A stretch of DNA of 64,000 bases from Gymnothorax reevesii (taxonomy: Eukaryota > Chordata > Actinopteri > Anguilliformes > Muraenidae): positions 76,015,120 through 76,079,119 of the forward strand of contig CM056583.1 of NCBI GenBank assembly GCA_029721435.1, written 5' to 3'. A program made the position numbers and the translations under genes. Below, piece by piece: positions 42,363 through 54,382 of this stretch. The notes beneath the pieces are model-generated. The model saw only the letters and a program-made list of their open reading frames with translations, searched no databases and had not been told where the DNA came from. Within the stretch, counting starts at the first letter, position 1; every line of letters starts with the position of its first letter.

Positions 42363-45300
42363 CTGTCAATAGACAGAGTAACAATTCATAAGCCAGGCAG
42401 AAATTCCAGTGCTGAAATACAAATTGAACGATCCAATTTACTTAACATAAGAACAACAATTTTTTTTTCTAAAAAATATGTTAGATTTTATGATTGTATT
42501 TCATAAAATTTGACTTTCTCTGACTGTGGTAAGGTCACTTGAATTCACATTAGCAGAGCGCCATACCTGCATGTTATTGCCCCACTGAGATTTCCCCTTC
42601 AGTAGAGCATCCAGAACAGCCTTGCTGGGTTCCTCTGCAGCCTGATCATTGCCACTGACAACGTAGTATGAAGACCTCACCCGCGTGAAAAATTCAGCAT
42701 CAACATTCTTAGCGCTGCAGTGGTTTGGTATATATACCAAGTCCAGGTACGTTGGGGGGCAGTCAGGAATGGGCATCCCTTTAGCAGCCTTCCCACTTCC
42801 AGTTCCTTCAGTTCAGGACAAAACAAAGAAATTAAAAGTTTCATGAAGCATTCAAAATTTAAGAAGAACATATGAATAATAAAATAAGTAGCAAGACTCG
42901 TACAAGCTCAATACCAACAAATGATGAGCAGATCGCCAAAATACTTGTTTTAGTTTTACAGTCAGAGAGTGATAGAAGGCCTTGACAAAGCTAGCAACTA
43001 TGAGAGCACAAACTGAGGTTAAAAAAATGCCAAACCATGTAATATGAGGAAAAAAACACAAGCTGTACTGAACACCTTAATGTGTGACATCACAAATGGG
43101 TTTAAAGTCCTCTGCACAAATTCAGCTGAATCATCCATATTTTTTCCTTAGTGAATCACACTGAATGAAGCATTGGGCTCACCTGATGCAGCAGTTTTTG
43201 CGCCCTTTGAAGCTGAGGTATTTGATGCATTTTTGGCATCTTTTCCCTCACCACCAATGTTAGTATTCAGCTTCGATGCTGAGGGGTCTTTCTTCCTTGG
43301 AGATGAAACCTTCGAAGATTTTTCTGACGAGTCCTTGCCAGCACTTGTTTTTGTAATAGCATTCTTTTTTGCTGGTGAGGAAGACTTAGACTTAATACCT
43401 AGTTTCTTCTTCTTTGTCTTGTCACTTCCCTCTTTCTTTGAGGGCTTTGACAAGGCTTCAGGATCTACCATGCAGACATCGGGATGGGGCGGAGACGGCG
43501 CGGAGTCATGGAGGGCGACTGGAGGAGGATCTGCGTGCCTGTATGTCAAGGTCCTGTCTGTCGGGAGAGTTTCTGAGTCATCTTCAGAATCAATGTTTGC
43601 ATCAGCAGTGATGGAGGGACATTCTTCTGTCCCAGGAGGAACATCTGAATCAGTCTGAGAAGGAGCAGAGTCACTGATTGAAGTGGGCGGAGTCTCTTCA
43701 CACTGCTTAGCATGGAGTTTCCCACCCGGTGGTGGAGGCCCGCCCCCAGATTTAGTTAATGGTCTCTCTTCTTCTTGGGTATTCTCCTCATTGATGAAGA
43801 ATTCTAGAGGGCTCGGGTTTATGAAAGAAGGAGAGAGCTCTGTTTTAGGATGGCGATACTCACAGGAAGTAACTAAACATAAATCGACGTCTGTCCTAGA
43901 TTGTGGAGAGGGACGCTTTTCAGAAAAATCAGAGTCCCTGGGGCTCTCTGCACTTTTCTGGTCTCCTTGTTTGTCTCCATTTAGTTCCTGGCTTTGAGAA
44001 GAACTGGATTCAAATGCTTGCGGGTAAGAAGCAGATTCCGCCTGCGAATGTGCAGTAAACTTGTCCTGAAAATCAGACAAATTTGACGAAAGTGGTAAAT
44101 ATGAGGGAGATGGAATTTTAGGACTCACAGGGGATTTAGGCTGACCCGTAGGTTCCTCAGACATAAATGGATTTGTCCCTGAAAACTGAGATGCCAGTTC
44201 TGTTTTCTGCAAAAAGTAAGAATAGGATGACATGGAAAAAGGAGGGGATCCTGCTTCAGGAAGGGATGGTGACTGGTCATGTTTTTCCTCCACTTCATTG
44301 TCTTTCATTGATTGCACTTTTTGACCTACTGAGGTGTCACCACCAAATAACGCATCCGTGGATGGGGGAGAGCAGCTAAAGGGGCTCGCTTTTGGACTTG
44401 GAGTCTTTTCCAAATTTTGCGTGGCCTCCATGCATTTAACTGATACGTTATCAGGACCAACCACTGATGAGTCAGAGGAAAGTGGAGAATGTGTGAGGGA
44501 TGAGATTTTGGAATTTGCAGGGGACTTATCCAGCTGCTGAATAGTTTCCTCAGCTTTCAACAGTAAACTCTCAGGGGAAGCTGAGCTTTTCGTGGAACAA
44601 GGAGAAATTTTACTTGGGTCTGTGGCGTTTAGTTGTTCATCTTCTTTGAATGGCGTGGAAATTTGAGGAGGTGTACTAGCAGTCGGGGTGCACTGGGAGC
44701 CATCGGAGGGAGATGCTGGTGCAGCTTGGGCAGAGTCGCTTTCTTTGAAAAGAATGGTTTCCACTGAAGACACACATTTCTTATCAAGTTTTTCAGGACT
44801 ATAATCAACCTCTGTTGGGCCATTCTCAGTGACATGTTGATTTGCTCCTGTGAATATATGTTCAGGAGACTGTTTGCTGAAGTCAAGTGCTAATGATTGA
44901 GTCGGGGATTCTTGATCTAACTCAATGGACATTGTAGACGGCTCTGGAGACTTAGGCTCCTGAATGGAGCCAATTCCTGAAGCTGGGGTTTTGGGGGAAA
45001 AATCTGGAGAGATTGACATAGGCCTGGGGCTCTCTTCTTTCATTTCTGAGACCTCAGTTTCCTGGAATGCTGATTGATTCTGGCCCACAGACACTGAAAG
45101 TGAGTCATCCACCTCTGTTGAATGTGGGGAGCCCACCTCAGCATGTAGTGATGGGGAGACATCATCCACTGTTGGCTCTGGAAATGAACTAGTGATTAGA
45201 GAAGCACTTGAAGCAGAAGCAATATGAGAAAATGTGTCCTCTGCCACAACTTCATCCACAGGAGTGCCTGACTTTTCAGATGTTCCTTCTGAGATGGACA

Positions 45301-48300
45301 TCTTGCTCTCCTCTTTAAATGTGACAGCAGAAGTGGTCTCTACTAATATGGGAGACAGATCAATTGCTTCATTCCCAGAGTCCTCTCCTTTTTCTGTTGT
45401 GCAGCTCAGGACAGCAATATCATGTTTATCAATTCCAGATTTTAGTTCTGAGGGCTCCTGCTTTGGCTCTGGAGTTGTGGGGGAGGCCGAGGTACTATCA
45501 GGTAAGGGACTTTGAGTCTGTGGTGATGTCTTCTTGCTACCTCCCACCTCTGCTGAGGACTGCATAAGTTCAAAGTGTAGCTTTTCTTCAGCATTTGGTG
45601 AGCCATGTGTCGAAGAACCAGCTCCCACTGGTGGTGGACTGCGAAGAGGGGATAGAACCCTCTCAACAGGTGATGCACATTCTGGGACTGGTTCATCCAT
45701 TGGACTGATTCTAGTGGGGGATTCCTCTTTGTCACTGCTAACCTCCACAATGATTGGTCCTTGGACTTTCTCAGAGGTTTCAGGTGGTAGTGCAGTCACC
45801 TTCTCATCCACAGGTGACTGATAATATGGTGTATGGCCAGGACTTCCGGGGGCAGACTGTGTGGACGAGGCACCCTCCAAAGTCTTATCATCTGGACTGT
45901 GTGCGGGCTCCACTTCCTGTAGTGTTCCAGAAAGAGTTGTGTCTAATTCAATTGGTGCAGCTATAGCGGTTGGTGTTAAGTCCAAATTTACACTTTGATC
46001 ACTCGCAGGTGTCTTTACAAAAGGTGGGGGAGGACTAGGACTAAGACTTGCTTCATTGGGGCTGATTTTTTCTTGTGTGTCCAGCGTAAATCCGTAACTA
46101 ACCCCTTTCTCTGTTGACATAACATCTTGAGAAGGAAGCTGTCTGCAAGATCTGTCCTCCTCTAATGATGATGGTGGGGATAATGTAGAAGCTGATACAT
46201 GATAGTCCATGCCTTCAGTGGCATCGCTCTTCGAATGATCAGATTCTGGGCTGCCCTGAAGTGGAGCAAGCCTCGTTTTGTCAAATATACTTAATGGTAC
46301 AACCCCTCCAAGCTTAGTGACGTCCTGAGAGGGTGACTCAGTTTCTTCATTTGTGGCTTCATCGCTCATGATTTCTCTTGGTGTTGACATTTCATCCATT
46401 GGTGTTGGAACACTGGAAATCTCAAGTGTAGAGTGGGTGTGACCGGAAGTGACTGTATATTCCTCAAGGGGCTCATCTCGATTCTCTTCATCTGATGCCG
46501 CACTACTGACAGATGCATCTGGAAGGGCTTCACTTTGAATCAAAACATGCTCAGCAGGAAGAAAATGGGGGTCAGGAATCTTTGGAAGGGATCCATCATC
46601 TTTCCAACCTTTTGTACCATCTTTTGCCTCATCTTCTGTTTCTGCTTTATCTTCCCCGAATGTTTTGATTTCATCCCCTTTAATAGACTGAAGATCGTCT
46701 TTTGTTTGTGTGCCTTCTCGCACCTCCACTTCTTGGCTAACTACCAAGTCATCTTGTGTTCCTTTCCGCTCATCTTGTTCTTGCTGTTCATCTACATCTT
46801 CAGTCTCTCCTTTTTCTTCATATTCTGCCGTTTCTGAAGACTCTTCCAATCCAGTACCCTCATCCTCACACTTCTCACTGGCAACAGCACTGGTTTTTCT
46901 TTCAGGCTCCAGATCATCTGGGGTTACTCCACTATCCCCTTCAGCTTGGGTGGTTGTGATTCCTTCATCCAGAGACTTCACTTGCTCATCATGCCTAAGG
47001 AATTCTTTACACGCGAGAATATCCTCATGCTGTATCGCACCAAAAGGCTCTGACTCTTCCAGCTTAGTCTTAGGGATTGTCCCGTCATTAACTACCACTG
47101 TACCTGCTTTGAGCTCTTCAAAATCTTTTGTGAGATCTTCAGGGGATGACATCAATGATCGTTCAGCTTCAATTACCTCTGCAATGCAAGCTGCTGCAGA
47201 TGCACCAACTGCCACCGCAGCAGCTGCCGCACCAACATCAACTGCGGCTTCGCTGGGCTTAGATTCTTTTTTAGACCCTTTGACTTTTCCCTTATCTTTG
47301 GATTTTCCCGGACTACCAATGTCTTTCTTGGATGAGTCTTCCTTCTTTAGAACTTTTGGTTTTAATACAGGCTTTTTGGTATCTGCCAGGGCAGCAGGTG
47401 TTTTCTTTAAATCCTTCGAGGGCTTCTTCACATCTTTGTCATCTTTCTTTAGTTCCTTCTTACTGTCTCTTGCAGGGGAATCCTTGCCTACATCTTTCTT
47501 TGCTTCTTTCTTCACATCTTTCTTTGACTCTTCCTTTTTTACCTTTTCTTCTTTTTTAATCTTTTCATCTTTTTTCAGGATCATCTTCTCATCCTTCTTA
47601 GCCACTTCCCTCTTTGGTACTTTGTCTTCCATTTTCTTTTCAGTGGTTTTCTTAATTTCTTTTTTAGCGACCTTTTCTTTGGATATTTTTGATTTGGCCT
47701 CTTCCTTCTTCTCGGAGATTTCAGGTTTGAGCGTTTCCTCTGGTTTCGCTTTAGCATCTGTCTCTGTCGACTTCGCCTTTTCCTTCTTCACAGGAACTTT
47801 CTCTTTTTTCTCCAGTTTTTGTGTTTTCTCTGGTGTTGTCTCAGAGTCCGCTGTTACTTTCTCTGGTGCTTCTTCCTTGGAGTCCTTTCTGCCTCCTCGA
47901 CTGGATGACGGCCTGGAAGTTGATTTTAGACTTTCCTTGCTGTCAGTTTTGTTCTTCAATTTTGCTTGCTTCAGCACTGGTGCGGAATCTGAGGATAACT
48001 CCTTCTGGGTGACAACCGGCTGTTTTAAGAAGTCTAAATGTTTGAGCTTTTCCAAGCCCTCAAGTATATTATATTGAGTCGCATTTCCAGGAAATAAGAC
48101 ACGGACGATCTTCTCAGAGGGATTAGCTGGATGCCACACTAACAATGATGAAATGGAGGTTAAATAAGAAACTGGCATCTCTGACTCTTTGCCATTTGGT
48201 AGCAACACTGAAGTTTTGTCTTTCTCACGATCAGTCCATTGTTTCATAAAGTACTGCAGTTCTTTGCTGTTTTTTGCTGGGTTCAGAACATACATCTCCA

Positions 48301-50487
48301 GCTTCCCAACACCCATTTTCTGAAATAAAATAATAGGATCAATAGCATTTCCAACTGGCCTCAGGAGAGCAACAGGTTTTATAGACAACTTATTCAAGTA
48401 TTGCAGGGTGAAGGCAGCCTCTTCAATGTTCCTTCGCACTCTGTAATTGGGCTCTGGGTTTTCAAGGTTTTCAGGAATATTAAGAAACATGACTCCAAGA
48501 TCTGGGGAGATGAGATTTTTCATCCAGTCACTGTTGGCCGTCGAGCCCTGGGACAGCTCCTCCTCTTGTTCGGCGATTTTTCGTTGCAGCAAGCTGTTGA
48601 TCCCAGGCAAGTTGTCGTCCCCAATGTGTGTCAGCATAATGGAGTCCACTCGGTCCAGATGCCTGACCAGTTTCCAGAAGCAAGATTTTCGTTCAGAACC
48701 TCCATTGATTAACATGTTGAATCCATTCACCGCAAACAGAGCAGAGTCCCCTCGCCCACCAGGGAAGATGTAGCAGCACGGCTTCGAAAGCTTTAAAAAT
48801 CCCCCTGAGGTTGGAGGCTCCAGCATGTCGAACGGGGATGGAATTTCCACCGACTCTGACAGGTATTCTGTAAACTCTGAGAGGCCTTCCATTTCTGGCA
48901 GTATTTGGGCAGAGCTCAGGTTCATATGGATGAAGTCCTGCAGATTGTGTTTGTCCAGATTTGAGTTCTTCCAGTTGCCCTCCTCCGGGCAGAATAAAGA
49001 GAGGTTCGCTTTGTTGGCGGGATGTGTAGTGCTGAGAAGTTCCCCAATCTGAAAAAAAAAAGAATAATATCTTTAAAATGAAGCAATTCATTTAACTCTC
49101 TGGTCACCATTGTTATCAGTGCAATTTGAACTGCTTTTTACAAATTATTCACTCTCCTGGAAGATACCGAAACATTGAAACTAGGCAAATTTAATGGGTT
49201 TTTATGTCTAAACTGATAAAAGCCTCAAAAGTTAAAGGGTTATCAGCACTGATGAGCGCCAGTTTTATGATGATTTATCATTATGATGATTTATGATACA
49301 CTTGTTCTGCCACCCACCTCCTGGTCAGTAAAGATATCAATGAATTTTGGGAAAGAGAAGGATCCAGATTGTAGAATGAGCTCCCCTGTGTTTTCAAAAC
49401 ACTGTCCTGATAGTACCAGCATTTTGTGTCTGGCTGAGTCTGAGATCATCAGTCGAACCTAGACAGAATGAGACAAAGAAGCATTTTATTCTCAAATTAT
49501 TTCCTCAGAGGATGTTTGGAAAGTTATATCTTTGAAATATCAATAAATGACAATTTGTGAATCATGAAAAATAATCTTAAATTGTCACTTCATTTAAAAA
49601 AATCAATAGGAAATTAGGACAATATCAACAGCTCCAGGTGAATTATTTCACGGGATTCATCTGATATACAATTACAATCACAGTATTGTTTGCAGATATA
49701 TATTACGTGTAAAATTTCCAATTGCAAAATATGCCTTTGAAAAAACGTGTAAAGCCTTGGCTGTTCTGGACAGCCTGAAACATGTAAACTTGCACTGCTA
49801 TGAAACTAACCTGATGAATTTATTTGCTCTCCAACATGTTTTCCTAAGGGGTAGATTTAATTACTTATGACTCTGCATTTCGGGACTGTCACACAAGGAG
49901 TACTCGAAAAAGCTCAGTCCCTTTTGGCACAAAACAAGTGTTTCCGAATCTAGCATATTTCACTACATACACCTTTAATCAAGTATTTTAGCTTTCTTTT
50001 TTGCCATGTTGCAACAGCAGCTGATTTAGGTTTGTATTTATTGCCCAAAGAAAATGGCAATGGTAATCTCAAGAAGATAGTAGAATAATTTTTGTTGCAG
50101 CCTTATCAAACCTTATTATATTGTGTACAAGTTTAAAAAAAATAATAAATATATATATATATGTTTTGGTACATAGTATTTCATACAAGAATCAATGCTG
50201 CTAAGATTAATATGTTTCAAACAAACATTCCAGCCTTCTATAGAAATGAATTGAATAAATTCAAAATGACCAACCAGTAAATAAGTAAAATATAAACAGT
50301 TGTAAAAAGTAAATATGAATGACTAGGCTAATCTTGTAGGATTGGTGAAGGTAAATGCTACTGAAAGTGGTCTGGAAGCCTGCACTCTGTGGCAAAACAC
50401 GTACCTCAGTACTGACTGCCCCATCTGAGGGATTAATCAGCACCACCGTCTCCAGAACAGTGCTTTTGTGGTGCAGGATTTTCTGGC
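42207..50487 (-). CDS. map1b: MAP1B, microtubule-associated protein 1B (partial: 3' five coding exons; 5' end outside window)
   Basis: Coding exons on the minus strand are 50487-50405, 49458-49318, 49048-43183, 42805-42567 and 42362-42207. They give about 2160 residues plus stop, in frame throughout. The N-terminal ~115 residues expected from mammals were not found and should lie beyond 64000. Visible domains, in order, are: the MAP1 N-terminal beta-lactamase-like region (GGFLKLSKPCCYIFPGGRGD, LTHIGDDNLPGINS); the Lys/Glu microtubule-binding region with KKEE/KKDV repeats; a long acidic Ser/Pro-rich region; and the C-terminal LC1 light-chain domain (YLDLVYIPNH, RVRSSYYVVSGND, ending FPACKIEL). 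From family knowledge, the precursor is cut into heavy chain and LC1 and binds microtubules and actin in neurons. The tyrosine-rich repeat block of mammals is missing. Confidence 0.96.
42567..42805 (-). CDS. map1b: MAP1B penultimate exon (LC1 domain)
   Basis: It encodes TGSGKAAKGMPIPDCPPTYL, DLVYIPNHCSAKNVDAEFF and on to SQWGNNMQ. The acceptor is CTGAAG and the donor GTATGG. It joins to the giant exon in phase 1. Confidence 0.94.
43183..49048 (-). CDS. map1b: MAP1B giant exon (5866 nt)
   Basis: The open frame is uninterrupted from acceptor TTTTTTTCAG (49050-49049) to donor GTGAGC (43182). It starts IGELLSTTHPANKANLSLF, 41 codons upstream of the first internal Met at 48925. The basic microtubule-binding block spans about 47830-47400. 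The acidic/phospho-rich region carries ERSLMSSPEDLTKDFEELK, DEGITTT and repeated SP sites. The DVDLCLVTSCEYRHPKTELS block lies near 43880. One giant exon encoding most of the protein is the known MAP1 gene structure. Confidence 0.97.
44205..44240 (-). other. MAP1B site where the tyrosine-rich repeats of mammals are missing
   Basis: In this frame the protein passes from a Ser/Pro-rich stretch through SYSYFLQKTE to DVDLCLVTSCEYRHP within about 120 residues. Mammalian MAP1B has roughly a dozen imperfect GYSYE-type repeats of 15-17 residues here. Only one SYSY remnant is seen. This explains most of the expected length difference from mammals (about 2275 versus 2468 aa). Confidence 0.6.
49318..49458 (-). 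CDS. map1b: MAP1B exon upstream of the giant exon
   Basis: It encodes VRLMISDSARHKMLVLSGQC, FENTGELILQSGSFSF and FIDIFTDQE. The acceptor is TGTCTAG and the donor GTGGGT. It is 141 nt, phase 0 at both ends. Confidence 0.96.
50405..50487 (-). CDS. map1b: MAP1B most 5' exon in the window
   Basis: It encodes QKILHHKSTVLETVVLINPS and DGAVSTE. The acceptor is TTATTTAAG and the donor GTACGT. Phase 1 at the start implies a Gly codon split with an exon beyond 50487. Confidence 0.94.
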
Positions 50488-53400
50488 CTTAAATAAAGGG
50501 AGAAAAAATGACCTGGTCTGTACCACTCTTGAAGGAAATTTCTTTTTTTAAGATTTTAAAGTGGTTAATCACTTTCTTAAAATGAAAGAAATTTACGACA
50601 GATGTTTAAGTAATTCTTATGATTATAATCACCCATACGCTTTATGTCTGTTCAAGGTGTATCATACTGTAATGCCTTTGGTCATATAAGACCTATACAG
50701 TATATTGCACAACGTACAATCATACATGGACACGACACTTTCAACAGAGCAAACCACAATGCACAACAATAACAATGACATGGAGAGGTGATAACATAGA
50801 AGCAAATCAATCCGTGTCATGGACAAAGGTACAGCACAGTAAGAATTATTGTAAAGCAGTACGAATGGGCTAGATTGCCTCCATCTGTAAAATGAAATAA
50901 CACATTTTTTTCCAGGAAATCTCTTGAGATTGCCTTCACTCTCATACACCTTTCAAGATTAAATTGACCACTGTGTCCTTCACTGGTATAAACCTTTTTT
51001 TTAATTTCTTCTTTTTTCAAAAAAAAAAAAAAAAAAAAAAAGGAAGCTTAGAAGAAACTGCTCATTCAAAAAGCAACATCACAGGATTTACCACCATTTC
51101 AGATAACACTGTTTTATTTCCATATATTTTTTTTAGATTTTGGGGTGGCATTTTGTTAAAATGCCGCGCTCCAACACAATGGAGTGGTTTTCATTCTACC
51201 AGCAGTGTCTTGCTTGGCTGACCTTAGCGAGCACAACTGTCAGTAGTCTGAGGCCTGGAGTGGACTGCCAACACATTACTCTTCATGTGCGCATCCAATT
51301 ACCAGCCTGCCACCAGCTAGCCATCCGTCTGGACGATAAGGCACAAGAACAACAACTTTGTTGCACAATATTAACCACACTTTAATTTCTCCATTTTAAA
51401 CCTGTGTCATAAGGCATTCCATGTGACAAAATTTTCTTGGACAAGGTTGTTTTCCATTTATTGCTGTTCAAGATATTTAACTGCCAATATTCGTGCTATT
51501 TCTGCCATTTACTAGACGATTTGTCTGAATCTGTCTTTTTAAACCAACCAAACCAATTTTATTTTTACAGCCACTACAGTTTTAAATAGTAGTTTCTGAT
51601 GTGGTTGTCAGGTTTTGGAGGAGTTCATATCATGCAGTCATCTTTTAATTATTTTTATCCGCACAACAGTTGGATAATACACGGTTTTTACGGTCTTAAT
51701 TAAATGTGAATGCAATTCCAATACGTTATTTTAAGGATGGCTATATAACAACAAGACACTGCTGGGTTTTGTGTGCTGATGCCAAATACTCAGCGCTGTG
51801 GTGCTTCAATGGCCACAGCACAATGCAGAATATTCCCCTATGAGACATCATTTCCTCCTCACTACGCCCTGCTTGAATATTACATATGGGCCTCGCAATT
51901 CACTGGTTGACAGCTTACTGCTCCTGTAATGTACACTCAAAAAACCAATGAGGGGAAATGAATGAAGTCAAAATGATGAATGGTTGATCATGTTTAAAGA
52001 TTTTCAACTAAGTCCTTGAATGACCCCTTAGCTTGAACACATATCTTCTACGAAGTAATCCAAAATGTTTAAACAAAGCCATTTCCATGATCAATTTACA
52101 CAGCATCCAACATAGCCTGTAAAATAAGCCATTTTTCATTCCCCTTTGTTGCATGTATAAGGTGATTTGCTGGTTTGGCATTGCATAAATCATTATTGCA
52201 TTATTCTGCCACAGATGATACTGACTGAGAGGATAATGGTAACGTTATTATCTACCTGCTGGTTCCTCATTTTGACAGCAGAATAGTAAATCAGCTAAAA
52301 AGGTGTCATTTGACCTTTCTGTGCAGATGGCTCCGGCTCATTAGGCATATGCTAATGTTTTGTCTGAGGTGAAAAGCTTCATGCAATTACAGAATTTCAA
52401 GAAAAACCGTGATTTTTTTTTTTTCCAGTTCAGTCTGACATATTTACTGTATGGAACTGCTGGTAACACAGTACACCAAGTACTACATCAAATTTGTACA
52501 GTAATCAGGGATGAACAGATCAGATGGATATTGGCCTGTGCGGTTAAATCTGGTGCATTAACATAATGAATTTAAGTGAAAAATTAATTTATGAACTAAG
52601 ACCCTTCTTGAATAAAATAAACATGAAGACAAGTACCTATATGTGTTAATCAATGAGGAAATGACAGTGACATTGAAAATGACCTAATTTCCTGCAATGC
52701 ACATTGCCAAAGATCAGTATTGTTTGCATTACTATGCCAGGGTGATGTACTTTTGTAGGCACCGCAAACTTGCCAATTTGATGAGTGCTATGTTTGTACA
52801 TCATTATTTTGAAAATGTATATTCACAAAAAAAATAAATAAATAAATAAACTAAATACATCAACAAATTTGTAACCCTGGACATTTCCAGGGCTGAATGC
52901 AGGTATCGTGAGTTGAAAAGCACAATAAACAACAGCTGAATGCAATTATTGATGACTGCCAGTTAATCACTTGTGACTGGACACTATCATCATTCCTATT
53001 CTCCTCGGGGACATGCGCATAAAAACTGTCAAAAATAATTTGCGTGTTCATCCAATATCAAAACCACGATGGCTGCAATTGTTTATTTCAATAGTGTCTT
53101 TGAACGCACCAGGAGACGAATACAAAAAGCGAAACTAGTTTTCCTACGAGACTTTCACTTCAAACCTTGCTCTACTTCATCATTCTGTGTTGACATACAA
53201 ATTACAGAATTTGATAATAGTTAAAACAGATTCTCATTATATACTGGATATCTCGCATCAAGTTGATTCAAAATTCTTGCCCACAAATTTGTTCCCATAT
53301 TTCTTACCAACCAAAAGGCCACCTTAAGAAAAAAAAACAAAAGCTCCGTATCAGACAGGCTAGTGCTCACATAAAAGCATGGACACTCTCCTTCGCACAC

Positions 53401-54170
53401 AGATCATTAAATATTCAAAGAATCTCTCTCCCTTTACCACTCACAATGGGAGGATTATGTACATCCCAAGCAATGTTTAAACAACTGTATTCTATTAAAA
53501 AAATATAGTAGACCATAATGTCCATCACAGAAACAACCCAGTGAGGACAATCTGATGCACTCCACTTGATGGAAGAAGCTCTTTTCCTCTTAGGAGAACA
53601 ATAAACTAAGCCGGCCTGAGCAGACATAATGTGAGCTCTGAGTATCACCCATCGCAGCAGCTTTTGTTCCTGCGGCTGAACTGATGACCCTGCCCACGGA
53701 GAGGTGACCTGGAGAGCCACCAGGTCAGGATACTATTCATGAGTTACTGCACACAGTAAGGATCTAGTGCCCAAGGCTTAAAATGAGCTCACAAGGGCTT
53801 TTGGGGGGGATTCATCGAGCTGCAGACAGATTCTCTGCGCTACGAGTTTTTCCCCCAAACACCATGGAGGGAGGTCTCTGGTCTGATCTGCCAGGTTCCA
53901 TCTTGTCAGTTGCTTCTTCGCTTACCCCAATTCAGCCCTACATTATTCAGTATTATCACACTATAAGGGCATCATTGAACACCTGGCATCATCAAGTCAG
54001 CAAGTTCTCTGCTGTTAACTGTATTTATTAAAAGTAGCAGTATTTATCTTTAGTTCTACAGCTTTGATGGTTAACACACTGGCTGGACATTATTCTCCTT
54101 TCCATTGGAAAAGTTGTCATCCCCGCAACGTCCAAAAAAGTAAACAAAAAATGTTAATACCTGCATACAA
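50488..54170. other. MAP1B intron, proximal part
   Basis: It contains an A-run (51020-51041), and no exon with the expected MAP1B N-terminal sequence was found. Nothing else was recognised. Confidence 0.45.
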
Positions 54171-54382
54171 TTAACCCTTAGAGTGCTAAATTCAGCTATT
54201 GTTGCTCAATTATGTAAGAACTCAAAATCAAAGCTGTTGAAAACCTATCATGTGGCGACCTGTTTAAAAGAGCCCCCACAGGAGAGCACTTTTAAACAAG
54301 TTACCACAAGATAGGTTTTCAACAGCACAAGGTAATTAAATGTATATTTAAGGAAAAATTATTTCAGCGCTCTAAAGGTTAA
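54171..54382. mobile_element. TTAA-flanked MITE (piggyBac-like), copy A, intact length
   Basis: It is 212 bp, bounded by TTAA at 54171-54174 and 54379-54382. The ends are CCCTTAGAGTGCTAAAT and the complement of CCTTTAGAGCGCTGAAAT. The centre contains GAAAACCTATCATGTGGCGA and its near-complement, forming a hairpin. It serves as the uninterrupted reference for copy B. Confidence 0.8.

Noticed and set aside
43173..43658. 161-aa plus-strand open frame
   Set aside because: Antisense shadow of the MAP1B C-terminal coding sequence, with no independent family resemblance.
46710..48077. 455-aa plus-strand open frame rich in Ser and Phe
   Set aside because: It lies antisense to the Lys/Glu-rich part of the MAP1B giant exon; Lys and Glu codons read backwards give Phe, Leu and Ser. 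It is a composition shadow.
53415..53720. 101-aa minus-strand open frame as a possible missing MAP1B exon
   Set aside because: It contains none of the expected MAP1B N-terminal motifs and does not end in the required phase.
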